Assembly (NCBI GenBank): GCA_003488105.1
Contig: DNMS01000108.1
Coordinates: 483-8,442, forward strand
DNA from: Rhodospirillaceae bacterium
GTDB taxonomy: Bacteria > Pseudomonadota > Alphaproteobacteria > Rhodospirillales_A > Casp-alpha2
Length of the DNA: 7,960 nucleotides
Direction of reading: 5' to 3'
The notes under the pieces are model-generated. The model was not told where the DNA came from. It ran no database searches and saw only the letters and a list, made by a program, of their open reading frames with translations. Both the position numbers and the translations under genes were made by a program. Positions 1 through 6,469 of this stretch are shown piece after piece. How positions within the stretch are numbered: position 1 is the stretch's first letter; each line of letters begins with the position of its first letter.

Positions 1-605
1 TTGGGCGCCATGGTGCCCAGGTTCAGCTTGGCGCGGCCGCTGTCTGGATGAGTCAGGATGCCGCCGTTGGCGACGGCGGCGGTCCGGCCGTCCGGCATCA
101 GCACCAATTCGTGGCAGCCGACCCCATGGCTCGGCAGTTCCGCCACGCGCTTAAACCCGTCGGTGGCGTCATAGACGCCGATGCAGCCGCGGGCGTTGTC
201 GTAATCGTTTTCCGTGGCGAACAGGTGGCGGCCCGTGGGCTCGAACACCGCATGGCCCTGGAAGTGCCGCCCGGCGGGAGCGTGGAATACCCGGGCCGGC
301 CCGTCGCCGTCGACGGCGAAGGCGGCGGCGAAGGTGCCGGGCCGCCGCGCCAACGCCACGGCAAGCATGCCGTCGGGACGAAGGGCGAAGCCGTGGCCGC
401 GCGCGGGCAGGTCGACCTGACGCAGGATGCGGCCATGGGCGTCGGCGACGCAGGCGGCGAAACGGAAGGGCTCGGTCCGCCCGTCGCCCAGGCGGCGCAC
501 GCCCAGGTATCGGGGACCGCCCGGGGCGGCCCAGATGGCGGGCGCCGACAGGAACGCCAGGCCGCCGGCGCCGAGGGAAAGCAGGGTTCGCCGTGTCATG
601 TCCAT
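1..605 (-). CDS. DUF1513 family protein, Tat-like leader, C-terminus cut by window edge
   Basis: Only the first 201 residues are in the window; the frame is open to base 1, so the C-terminal part lies outside. It starts MDMTRRTLLSLGAGG: a twin-arginine pair before a hydrophobic stretch (about residues 8-26) ending in an Ala-rich APAIWAAP site, so a folded protein exported by Tat is likely. ATG at 599 is a possible second start. Two parts identify DUF1513: GHAVFEPTGRHLFATENDYD (117-136) and the run around 159-200 with HGVGCHELVLMPDGR, then VANGGILTHP, then AKLNLGTM. The repeated HGFALRPDG / GHAVFEPTG / CHELVLMPDG pattern looks like blades of a beta-propeller. The family has no proven biochemical role, but it commonly sits at the end of imelysin/di-heme clusters, as here. 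The start lies 2 bases after the upstream stop, so translation is probably coupled. A periplasmic accessory role in iron handling is inference. Confidence 0.9.
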   Translation of the reverse strand, partial: MDMTRRTLLSLGAGGLAFLSAPAIWAAPGGPRYLGVRRLGDGRTEPFRFAACVADAHGRILRQVDLPARGHGFALRPDGMLAVALARRPGTFAAAFAVDGDGPARVFHAPAGRHFQGHAVFEPTGRHLFATENDYDNARGCIGVYDATDGFKRVAELPSHGVGCHELVLMPDGRTAAVANGGILTHPDSGRAKLNLGTMAP

Positions 606-607
606 GA

Positions 608-1672
608 TCAGTCTCCGTCCAGGGAATTGAAGCCAAGGACGAGGTCGAGGGCCTCGGACACGTTGATGACGACCAGTTCATGCAGGTCCTGGATGTCGCT
701 TTTCAGAACCTTGATGCGGAGCGGTCCTTTCTCGGTCTTGAGCACCGCCGTGATGGACGGGCCCAGGTCGTGCGTGGACTTGATCAGATAGGCGAACTGG
801 TGGCGGATCAGGTCGTCCTCGCCCTTGCCGATATGGGCGCCCTTGGCCGTGGCGAGGCCGTCGTACAGGTCCTCAAGTGCGACCAGGTTGTGCATCACGT
901 TGCGCAAGGCGCGGTCGCTCATCCAGTTTTCCGCCCGGCGCGGCCGGGTCTTGCCGTCGGATCCCAAGGGGGCGCCCAGCTTCAATTCGGCGACGGCGCC
1001 CAGGCCCGTGGCCAGATCGTTGAACAGGTCCGTGGTCACGCGCTTGGCCGGACGGCCCGCCGCCGGGTCCTTGGTCCAGCGCGCTTCCAGGTCCGCGGCG
1101 ATGGCGTGCAGATTGACCGCGATGGCCCGGACCACGCCACAGGGCGTCACCGGCCCGTCGTCGGTTTTCAGGGACGCGGGGGCGTCCGTGGCGAACAGCA
1201 GGCGTTCCAGGGCGGGAAAGCCCTGCACGGCGATGGAGACATGGGCGAAGCTGTCCGCTTTCAGAATGTCGCCGTTCTTGTTCGCCATCAGCCGCGCCAG
1301 ATGCTTGTCGACCAGGCTTTTCCGGTCGGGCCAGAACTTGACGCGGATATGGGTGTCCGCCGCCGCTGCCGGGCCCTGGCGCAGGTGTTCGACTTCCTGC
1401 CAGGCATCCAGCGCGCCATGGAAGGCGTCGCGGGCGGCGTCCAGCGCCGTCGGCGCGACGCCGGGGCACAGTTTCCCGGCCGCGTCGGCAAGTGCCGCGG
1501 TCTTTTCCGTGAACGCGTGATAGCGGGGCAGCAGGTGACCCTTGACGATGGCGGCGTTGACCGCGCCGTAGTCGATGGCGTCGGCGGCCCGCGCGGAAGA
1601 CGCCAGGGCGCCGGTCAGCAGAAGGGCGGTCAGGACGGCCACGGGAAGAAACAGAATACGGTGAGGGGTCAT
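608..1672 (-). CDS. Imelysin family protein (M75-like) with degenerate GxHxxE motif
   Basis: A 354-residue exported protein. The start at 1672 is chosen because the signal peptide begins there (hydrophobic residues 6-24, then SSARA followed by AD, cleavage near 29-30) and its ATG overlaps the upstream stop as ATGA. The open frame runs further upstream but only through the end of the preceding gene. The mature protein is helical, with family features such as DAFHGALDAWQEVEHLRQGP (82-101, with a longer-than-usual linker after it), KFWPDRKSLVD (112-122) and GFPALERLLF (151-160). In imelysins the last segment normally carries GxHxxE, a putative metal site; here it reads GFPALE, so Gly and Glu remain but His is Pro. 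Only two cysteines (69 and 178) occur in the mature part, possibly a disulfide. Role inferred from family and context: a non-enzymatic periplasmic or envelope component of iron uptake, partner of the imelysin two genes upstream. Confidence 0.93.
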   Translation of the reverse strand: MTPHRILFLPVAVLTALLLTGALASSARAADAIDYGAVNAAIVKGHLLPRYHAFTEKTAALADAAGKLCPGVAPTALDAARDAFHGALDAWQEVEHLRQGPAAAADTHIRVKFWPDRKSLVDKHLARLMANKNGDILKADSFAHVSIAVQGFPALERLLFATDAPASLKTDDGPVTPCGVVRAIAVNLHAIAADLEARWTKDPAAGRPAKRVTTDLFNDLATGLGAVAELKLGAPLGSDGKTRPRRAENWMSDRALRNVMHNLVALEDLYDGLATAKGAHIGKGEDDLIRHQFAYLIKSTHDLGPSITAVLKTEKGPLRIKVLKSDIQDLHELVVINVSEALDLVLGFNSLDGD

Positions 1673-3177
1673 AATGAATTCAGGAAGGCGAGCAGGGCCT
1701 CCCGCTCCTTTGTGGGTAGTTTTCGAACGGCTTCCCGGGCGGCCTCGGCTTCGCCGCCGTGCCACAGGATGGCTTCCAGCAGGTTGCGGGCGCGGCCATC
1801 GTGCAGGAAGAAGGTATGGCCGCTGACCACCTTGGTCAGACCAATGCCCCACAGTGGCGCCGTACGCCATTCGCGGCCGCCGGCCAGGCCCTCCGGGCGG
1901 TTGTCGGCCAGACCGTCACCCATGTCGTGCAGCAGCATGTCCGTATAGGGCCAGATCAGCTGATGGGAATGCTCGGGCCGCGCGGGGTCCGTGCGGGTCA
2001 CGAACTTGGGCCGATGGCAGGCGGCACAGCCGCTGTCGTAGAACACCTTCTTGCCGGCCAGGATCTGGGGGGCGTCGACGTCGCGGCGCTTGGGCACGGC
2101 CAAATTGCGGGCATAGAAGGTGACCAGGGCCAGGATCTTTTCCGAGGCTTCCATGCCGTCGGCGGTGGGATTGTCGGCATCGGGCGTGGTGCCGCCGTCG
2201 GGGGCGATGCGGCAGGCGGTCTGCGCCGGCATGCAATCGCCCCAATGGTCGCGGACAACCGGGTTGGAAATGCCGATGTCGCCGGCGAAGGCATGGCCCG
2301 ACTGCTGGCGCACGGTCGGATCGCCCGCCTTCCAGCCGAACCGGCCGAGCGCAGGCTTGCCCGCTTCCCGGTCCCAGACCCGTTGAACGCGGCCGGAAAT
2401 ACCGTCGCCGTCAGCATCGTCCGGGTCGGCGCCCTGGACGATGTCGGCTTCGTCGATCATTTCCAGAAGGCCCAGGCCGATCATCGGCGTGGCGACGCGG
2501 GGCGACATCATGGCCAGGGGGTGGAGGGTGCCATAGGCGAGGTCGGTGACCGTGTAGGCCGGGCGGCGCAGGCTGACCACCGTGCCGTCGCCCAAGGTGA
2601 CCGGTTGTTCCGTATAGGTGATGTGCATGCGGCCTTCCGGGTCGATGCCCTGGACCGCGAAGTCCTGCAACTGCGTGCCGTAGGTCGGCTCGGCGATGAC
2701 GGGGGCGCGCAATTCGGCCAGCAGCCTTTTTTGCGCGTCGCTCTGCGGCGGGATCGACAGACGCAGGAACATGGACACGGCGCTGTCGTCGGGCCAGTTG
2801 GCCTGGGGTGGATGGCCGCGCCCGTCCTTCAGATGGCAGCGCTGGCAGGACCGGGCATTGAACAGGGGGCCCAGGCCGTCGGCGGACCGTGTCGACGCCG
2901 GGGCGGAGACCCAGAGCCGGCGGAAGAACCCGTTGCCGACCTTGAAATCCAGTTCCCGGGAAAACGGCAGATTGGCGGATGCGTGGGAGAAGGCGTCGGC
3001 GTTGGCGGCCTTTTGCGAGGTCGCGGCCCCGCCCTGCATCGCTTCGTAGGTCTCGGCCCTGGTGAAGTCCGTGGCCGGTTTCACGACTGCCCGTTCTCTC
3101 TCGCCGGACGCAGCGGGGGCGCCGGCGGCTAAGACCACCATGGCGGCAACGCTGGTCCAGCGGGCGGCCGGAAACAT
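1669..3177 (-). CDS. Di-heme oxidoreductase family protein (DUF1111, c-type cytochrome)
   Basis: A 502-residue exported c-type cytochrome. Residues 1-24 form a signal peptide (Arg6, hydrophobic 8-20, then APAAS). Two heme-attachment sites are visible: CQRCH at 111-115, within the typical GLGPLFNARSCQRCHLKDGRG context, and CAACH at 384-388 (YDSGCAACHRPKF). Between them is an Asp-rich loop, DPDDADGDGISGR (251-263), that resembles a calcium site. Met414 and Met419 in YTDMLLHDMGDGLAD are candidate distal heme ligands. The C-terminal block WRTAPLWGIGL (437-447) and FFLHDGRARNLLEAILWHGGEA (456-477) is characteristic of DUF1111 'thiol oxidoreductase' proteins and recalls the di-heme MauG/CcpA fold. 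The true substrate of the family is unknown. Its start is preceded by AAGGAT at 11 bases. It overlaps the next gene by ATGA and lies between two imelysins, suggesting an electron-transfer role in periplasmic iron or heme handling (inference). Confidence 0.94.
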   Translation of the reverse strand: MFPAARWTSVAAMVVLAAGAPAASGERERAVVKPATDFTRAETYEAMQGGAATSQKAANADAFSHASANLPFSRELDFKVGNGFFRRLWVSAPASTRSADGLGPLFNARSCQRCHLKDGRGHPPQANWPDDSAVSMFLRLSIPPQSDAQKRLLAELRAPVIAEPTYGTQLQDFAVQGIDPEGRMHITYTEQPVTLGDGTVVSLRRPAYTVTDLAYGTLHPLAMMSPRVATPMIGLGLLEMIDEADIVQGADPDDADGDGISGRVQRVWDREAGKPALGRFGWKAGDPTVRQQSGHAFAGDIGISNPVVRDHWGDCMPAQTACRIAPDGGTTPDADNPTADGMEASEKILALVTFYARNLAVPKRRDVDAPQILAGKKVFYDSGCAACHRPKFVTRTDPARPEHSHQLIWPYTDMLLHDMGDGLADNRPEGLAGGREWRTAPLWGIGLTKVVSGHTFFLHDGRARNLLEAILWHGGEAEAAREAVRKLPTKEREALLAFLNSL

Positions 3178-3234
3178 CTTGGGCAGGTATCCTTGGTCAG
3201 GCTGCGGGTGGCCGTCTGTGGCCGGGGCGGAGCA

Positions 3235-3270
3235 GGCGGCGGTTTCCGGTGGAGGGCGGAAACCGCCGCC
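3235..3270 (-). other. 14-bp GC-rich stem-loop between imelysin and di-heme genes
   Basis: Arms at 3235-3248 (plus strand GGCGGCGGTTTCCG) and 3257-3270 (CGGAAACCGCCGCC) are perfectly complementary, leaving an 8-base loop. The structure begins 15 bases after the stop codon of the first imelysin and ends about 57 bases before the di-heme start. No T-run follows on either strand, so it is not a classical intrinsic terminator. In the minus-strand transcript it could block 3' exonucleases, cause partial attenuation, or mark a processing point, giving more imelysin than downstream product. Structure is seen directly; function is inference. Confidence 0.75.
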
Positions 3271-3284
3271 CGTTCTCCCCCCTG

Positions 3285-4562
3285 CTATTTGAACACGGCA
3301 GACGGATTGTCAAGACTGTCGGAGCCTTCGAAGGACACGCCGGAAAGGCCCAGCGGCGCCATCGCGCTCTCGATCGCCTTGGCCTGCGCGACCAGACCAT
3401 CGACCACATCCTGGATGATCTTGCTCCCGGCGGCGTTGCCTTCGCCGATCATCTGGTCATAGGCCATGACGCGGCGGTCGGCCATGTCCTTCATAACCTG
3501 CATGTGGGTCAGGGTGGCGCCCAGGGCCGCGTCGATCTTGGCAGCCAGTTTGGCGTCCTTGGTCTTGATCAGGTCGGCCAGGCTCGGCCCCTGGACGACG
3601 GAGCCGTCGATGCGGGCATAGCGGCCGGCATAGATGGACATCATGCCGACCTGGTCGAAGTAATGGGAATTGTGAGTGTTGTCGGAGAAGCAATCATGCT
3701 CTTCCTCGGGATCGTGGAGCATGAGGCCGAGCTTGATGCGCTCACCGGCCAGCTCGCCGTAGGACAGGCTGCCCAGGCCCTTGATGATGGCGCCCACACC
3801 CTTGGCCTTGTCGGCGGTCACGGCGGCGCGCGCGGCGCCACCGGGGGCCCATTGGCCGACGATGTCCTTGAGGTCCGAAATCAGGAGCTCCGTCGCCGCC
3901 GTCAGGTATTGGGCCCGGCGGTCGCAATTGCCGTGGGTGCAGTTCTTGGTGTCGAAATCCGTGTGCGGCCGGTTGCCCGCACCCGGGCCCGTACCGTTCA
4001 GGTCCTGGCCCCACAGCAGGAATTCGATGGCGTGATAGCCCGACGCGACATTGGCTTCGACGCCATCGACCTCGTGCAGCGTGCCCGAGATCAGCTCGGG
4101 CGTGATCTTGGACGCATCAATGGTCTTGCCGCCCAGGCGCAGGGACGGATTGGCGATCACGTTGGCGGTGTAATAGGGATTGTCCTTGGAGTCCTTTCCG
4201 TAGGAGGTGTCCACGTAGTCGATCAGCCCTTCGTCGAGCGGCCAGGCGTTGACCTTGCCTTCCCAGTCATCGACGGCGGCGTTGCCGAAGCGGAAGCCTT
4301 CGGTCTGCTGGTAGGGCTGGCGCGCGGCGATCCAGGCGGCGCGGGCGCGTAGCAGAGACGCGCGCGAGGGTGACGCGACCAGCTGGGCAACGGCGGATTG
4401 AAGGGTTTCCGCGGCAATCAGGGCGTCCTCGTACATGGCGTGGGCGATATCGGCATAGGTGTCGAGCACCTTTGCCGGGTCCGCCGCGCGGGCGGGCGCC
4501 GTGCCGAACGCCGTGGCCGCCAACATGCAGCCGGCGGCAAGGGCGGTTGTGAAGTGTTTCAT
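3285..4562 (-). CDS. Imelysin family protein (M75), intact GxHxxE motif
   Basis: A 425-residue exported protein. Signal peptide: Lys2, hydrophobic stretch 6-20, then PARA followed by ADP, cleavage near residue 26. The imelysin signature GYHAIEFLLWGQDLNGTGPG (175-194) contains the GxHxxE motif with His177 and Glu180. Other family segments are RAAWIAARQPYQQTEGFRFG (74-93), VNAWPLDEGLIDYVD (104-118), CTHGNCDRRAQYL (208-220, a Cys pair around a His) and the acidic His-rich EEEHDCFSDNTHNSHYFD (286-303). Imelysins include the insulin-cleaving protein IcmP and the M75 domain of EfeO; current opinion favours metal or iron-uptake binding over proteolysis. The start is firm: AAGGAG lies 6 bases upstream of the ATG. 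It follows the CPHC protein gene by 96 bases that carry a palindrome, and is separated from the di-heme gene by a strong stem-loop. The name IrpA (iron-regulated protein A) is often used for this subfamily, but I leave the symbol blank. Confidence 0.95.
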   Translation of the reverse strand: MKHFTTALAAGCMLAATAFGTAPARAADPAKVLDTYADIAHAMYEDALIAAETLQSAVAQLVASPSRASLLRARAAWIAARQPYQQTEGFRFGNAAVDDWEGKVNAWPLDEGLIDYVDTSYGKDSKDNPYYTANVIANPSLRLGGKTIDASKITPELISGTLHEVDGVEANVASGYHAIEFLLWGQDLNGTGPGAGNRPHTDFDTKNCTHGNCDRRAQYLTAATELLISDLKDIVGQWAPGGAARAAVTADKAKGVGAIIKGLGSLSYGELAGERIKLGLMLHDPEEEHDCFSDNTHNSHYFDQVGMMSIYAGRYARIDGSVVQGPSLADLIKTKDAKLAAKIDAALGATLTHMQVMKDMADRRVMAYDQMIGEGNAAGSKIIQDVVDGLVAQAKAIESAMAPLGLSGVSFEGSDSLDNPSAVFK

Positions 4563-4568
4563 GGGGTT

Positions 4569-4574
4569 CTCCTT
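4569..4574 (-). promoter_or_regulatory. Ribosome binding site of first imelysin
   Basis: Minus-strand AAGGAG, six bases before the ATG at 4562. It is the strongest Shine-Dalgarno sequence within the six-gene cluster; the DUF2325, CPHC and di-heme starts have weak or distant ones. This suggests the first imelysin is the most heavily translated product. Confidence 0.75.
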
Positions 4575-4591
4575 GGTGTTGTGTGTTCTTG

Positions 4592-4607
4592 AGCCGCCAT
4601 GGCGGCT
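4592..4607. promoter_or_regulatory. Perfect 16-bp palindrome in the imelysin leader
   Basis: AGCCGCCATGGCGGCT is exactly self-complementary and lies 30 bases upstream of the imelysin ATG, just before the Shine-Dalgarno sequence in the direction of transcription. On the far side it is followed by a run of seven G on the plus strand (4617-4623) and an AT-rich TATAAAGTAA patch. It could be a repressor site, or fold into a short hairpin in the leader that spaces or masks the ribosome site. I see no convincing -35/-10 pair in this 96-base gap and no match to a Fur-type operator. Confidence 0.4.
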
Positions 4608-4658
4608 GATCCCGCAGGGGGGGCTATAAAGTAAGACGTATGAGGCGGTGAAAACCGG

Positions 4659-5117
4659 TCAGTGAATCGTGGATTTTCCGGGGCCGAGGGCCGGTCCGCG
4701 CGGACGGATCATCAGTCCCGCGCCGGAAAACACGGTGGCCAGACGTCCCGCCAGCTCCATCCCGCTGCGCCGCGCCGCCGGGGGTAGGCGGCAAGCGAAC
4801 AGGGTGCTGCCGCCGCGGCCCGGGGACTGCAGGCCGGCGACGACGTCCATCAACAGGTGTTCGTCGTCGCTGATGTCGGGGCAATGGGGGCAGCGGATAT
4901 CGATGGGGGCGGTCGCGGCGGTGGTGATGACGGTCATCAAGCCGTCCAACGCCGGATGGGCGGCGGGCACCCCGGCCAGTTTGAACCCGGTGCCGAGGAT
5001 CGTCTGATCCGACGTGCCGTCGCGCAGACCGCGCATCCACAGCCGCATGGCCCACAGCATTAATTGCTCGCCGAACGGCAGTTCGATGAAGGTCGACGGT
5101 TCGGCGAAGGCGCGCAT
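4659..5117 (-). CDS. Conserved-context hypothetical protein with CPHC motif
   Basis: I do not recognise a named family. The protein has 152 residues from the ATG at 5117, chosen because this is 4 bases after the DUF2325 stop; an upstream ATG at 5156 would overlap that gene by 35 bases. There is no signal peptide or clear membrane segment, so it is probably cytoplasmic. It begins with a helical section rich in Leu, Met and Trp (LPFGEQLMLWAMRLWMRGL, 13-31), then a hydrophobic strand-like part (60-70), then DIRCPHCPDISDDEHLLMDVVAGLQ (73-97) with a CxxC pair at Cys76 and Cys79 and nearby His78 and His87. A third cysteine is at 109. CxxC with His and acidic residues suggests metal binding or thiol chemistry. 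Tight linkage to DUF2325 and position downstream of a Fur-type operator suggest an iron-related regulatory or processing role; this is inference. Confidence 0.8.
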   Translation of the reverse strand: MRAFAEPSTFIELPFGEQLMLWAMRLWMRGLRDGTSDQTILGTGFKLAGVPAAHPALDGLMTVITTAATAPIDIRCPHCPDISDDEHLLMDVVAGLQSPGRGGSTLFACRLPPAARRSGMELAGRLATVFSGAGLMIRPRGPALGPGKSTIH

Positions 5118-5121
5118 GGGG

Positions 5122-6372
5122 TTAGTCCGCGCCGGTCGCGGCGTCGAAGCTTTCAAGCCCGTGGCGCAGGCCGGCGACGAAGGAGGCGACGCCCGAACTG
5201 CGCAGCGGCACGAACGGCTTCATGGTCTGGCGGCACAGGCGCTTGACCTGAAGCGCTGCGTCATGGCTGACGCAGTCCGTGGGGAACACCACGGCGTCGG
5301 CCTTGACCACCGCACCCGCCAATTCGTTGATGGATTTCTCCAGGCCGCCGTCATGGTGCAGGAAATGGCCGTTCCAGGCCTCGACCAGGGATTTCAGGCG
5401 GTGCACGGTCTGCTGCCGGCCGCCGACGTAAAGCAGGCTGCGCCCACCGAGATCGAAGGGGCAGGAGGTGTCGCAATCGTCGCCGGCGGGGCCGGTGCCG
5501 CGTTCGCGGACCAGGGCCGTTTCCAGGGATCGGTTCTCGTCGAGCAGGCTGTCGACCAGGCGGGACAGTTCCTCGATGCGGCTGCGCTGTCCGCGCAGGG
5601 TGGTGTCGGCCTGGGCGGCGCGGATTTCCATGTGGCGAAGTTCGCCCTGCAGGGCCGGGACGGAGGCACAGGCGCCGTCACCGTCCAGCGTTTGCGGGGC
5701 GGCGATGCGGATGGCGCGCTCGGGATCGTGATGCAGCTGGTCGCGCAGCGCGTTGATCTGCTTTTCCTTTTCGTCCAGGCGCTGGCGGTGATGGTTCTGC
5801 TGCTTGGCGAGCTTGTCGCGCAGGCCGGCGTTTTCCTCTTCCAGGTCGGTCAGGCGGCGGATGTCGCCCCGGTTGGAGGCGCCGACCAGATGCGACAGCA
5901 TGTGGACATCGGCGAACATGCGTTCCGACAATTCCGTGGTCGCGGCGGGGTGGCTGAGAATCGCCCAGTAGGGGCCGGGAATGTCGCCGGCGGCCATGGC
6001 CTCGACCCAGGCGTCTTCCAGGCCCTTGGCGTCCTTGATCCCGCGCAGGCGGCGGATCGCCGCCGCGTGCTTGCGGTCCAGCAGCTTGGTCAGCAGCTTG
6101 GCCGCGCGGCCCGGCTGGTCGGCTTCCTTCACGAAAAAACCGTGAAGCTGATAGTCGATGGGGAAGTCTTTGCGGATTTTCAGGGGCAGCTTGCGGGCCA
6201 GGGCGCGCAGATCGGCCAGGGTCAGGCAGGTGCCCAGGATTGAGCAGTGCCATCCGGCGGTCATTTCCCACAGCCGCTTGCGCCGCGCCGTGGCGTGCAG
6301 GTGGAGATCGTCGTCGCCGCAAAGGTCGCACATCGGTGCGTGTGTCTCCGGTAGGCCGGACAGGGGGCGCAT
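5122..6372 (-). CDS. DUF2325 domain-containing protein with Cys/His-rich N-terminus
   Basis: First gene of the six-gene cluster, 416 residues, no signal peptide, so probably cytoplasmic. The N-terminal region is rich in possible metal ligands: MCDLCGDDDLHLH (14-26), WHCSILGTC (41-49) and ILSHPAA...MFADVHMLSHLVGASNR (138-168). Heptad-like charged stretches at about 172-215 and 240-292 predict coiled coil. A further cysteine pair lies at Cys300 and Cys304. Residues 312-398 match DUF2325: LLYVGGRQQTVHRLKSLVE, then HHDGG, then KADAVVFPTDCVSHDAALQVKRLC, and a KPFVPLRSSG end, which reads like a small Rossmann-like alpha/beta domain. The family's biochemical function is not established. The start is uncertain: ATG 6372 is the longest, but ATG 6333 (402 fewer one short lead of 13 residues, beginning MCDLCG) has a GGAG 12 bases upstream. 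Both are about 60-100 bases from the predicted transcription start. A metal- or redox-sensing role is inference. Confidence 0.88.
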   Translation of the reverse strand: MRPLSGLPETHAPMCDLCGDDDLHLHATARRKRLWEMTAGWHCSILGTCLTLADLRALARKLPLKIRKDFPIDYQLHGFFVKEADQPGRAAKLLTKLLDRKHAAAIRRLRGIKDAKGLEDAWVEAMAAGDIPGPYWAILSHPAATTELSERMFADVHMLSHLVGASNRGDIRRLTDLEEENAGLRDKLAKQQNHHRQRLDEKEKQINALRDQLHHDPERAIRIAAPQTLDGDGACASVPALQGELRHMEIRAAQADTTLRGQRSRIEELSRLVDSLLDENRSLETALVRERGTGPAGDDCDTSCPFDLGGRSLLYVGGRQQTVHRLKSLVEAWNGHFLHHDGGLEKSINELAGAVVKADAVVFPTDCVSHDAALQVKRLCRQTMKPFVPLRSSGVASFVAGLRHGLESFDAATGAD

Positions 6373-6432
6373 GAAGGCTGGCTTGCCGATGCGCGCCGTT
6401 TCCTGCCGCAGGGGTTGATTGTCGACAACATA

Positions 6433-6453
6433 TGCAAATGATTATCAATTGCA
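6433..6453. promoter_or_regulatory. Fur-type iron box
   Basis: The core GCAAATGATTATCAATTGC, flanked by T and A, is a 21-base palindrome with nine of ten complementary pairs. It agrees with the classical Fur box (GATAATGATAATCATTATC) at 13 of 19 positions, including the ATGAT...ATCA centre. It overlaps the predicted -10 element of the DUF2325 promoter, the usual place for iron-dependent repression. It is also upstream of the divergent regulator gene, at about 130 bases. An alphaproteobacterial Fur/Mur or similar FUR-family repressor could be the ligand. Confidence 0.75.
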
Positions 6454-6469
6454 CAAGTGAAAATTTCAG
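6441..6469 (-). promoter_or_regulatory. Sigma-70-like promoter of the six-gene cluster
   Basis: On the minus strand a -35 element CTGAAA (6464-6469, four of six consensus bases) is followed after exactly 17 bases by a -10 element GATAAT (6441-6446, five of six). Transcription would start near 6434, giving a leader of about 60 bases to ATG 6372 or 100 bases to ATG 6333. The -10 element lies inside the Fur-type palindrome, so occupancy would exclude RNA polymerase. No experimental start is known. Confidence 0.55.

Noticed and set aside
1673..1870. N-terminal extension of the second imelysin (66 residues upstream of ATG 1672)
   Set aside because: It lies within the end of the di-heme gene, is Arg/Pro-rich, and would bury the clear signal peptide that starts at 1672.
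3235..3270. Intrinsic terminator reading of the stem-loop
   Set aside because: No T-run follows the stem on either strand, so it is reported only as a structure.
680..4352. Long plus-strand open frames (680-1948, 1759-3132, 3249-4352) opposite the exported-protein genes
   Set aside because: They are antisense to genes with clear family motifs and signal peptides, have low-complexity Gly/Ala/Arg-rich composition, and match no family. They are a usual by-product of G/C-biased codons on the opposite strand.
4617..4658. Internal promoter before the first imelysin
   Set aside because: Candidates such as TTTTCA with TACTTT have poor spacing (15) or weak -10 matches; no pair was convincing.
5118..5156. 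Earlier ATG (5156) for the CPHC protein
   Set aside because: It would overlap DUF2325 by 35 bases and adds only a Pro/Arg-rich tail; ATG 5117, four bases after the stop, is the more natural start.
5014..6243. 409-residue plus-strand frame opposite the DUF2325 gene
   Set aside because: Antisense to a gene with a recognisable DUF2325 domain; its Gln/Gly/Val-rich translation shows no domain.
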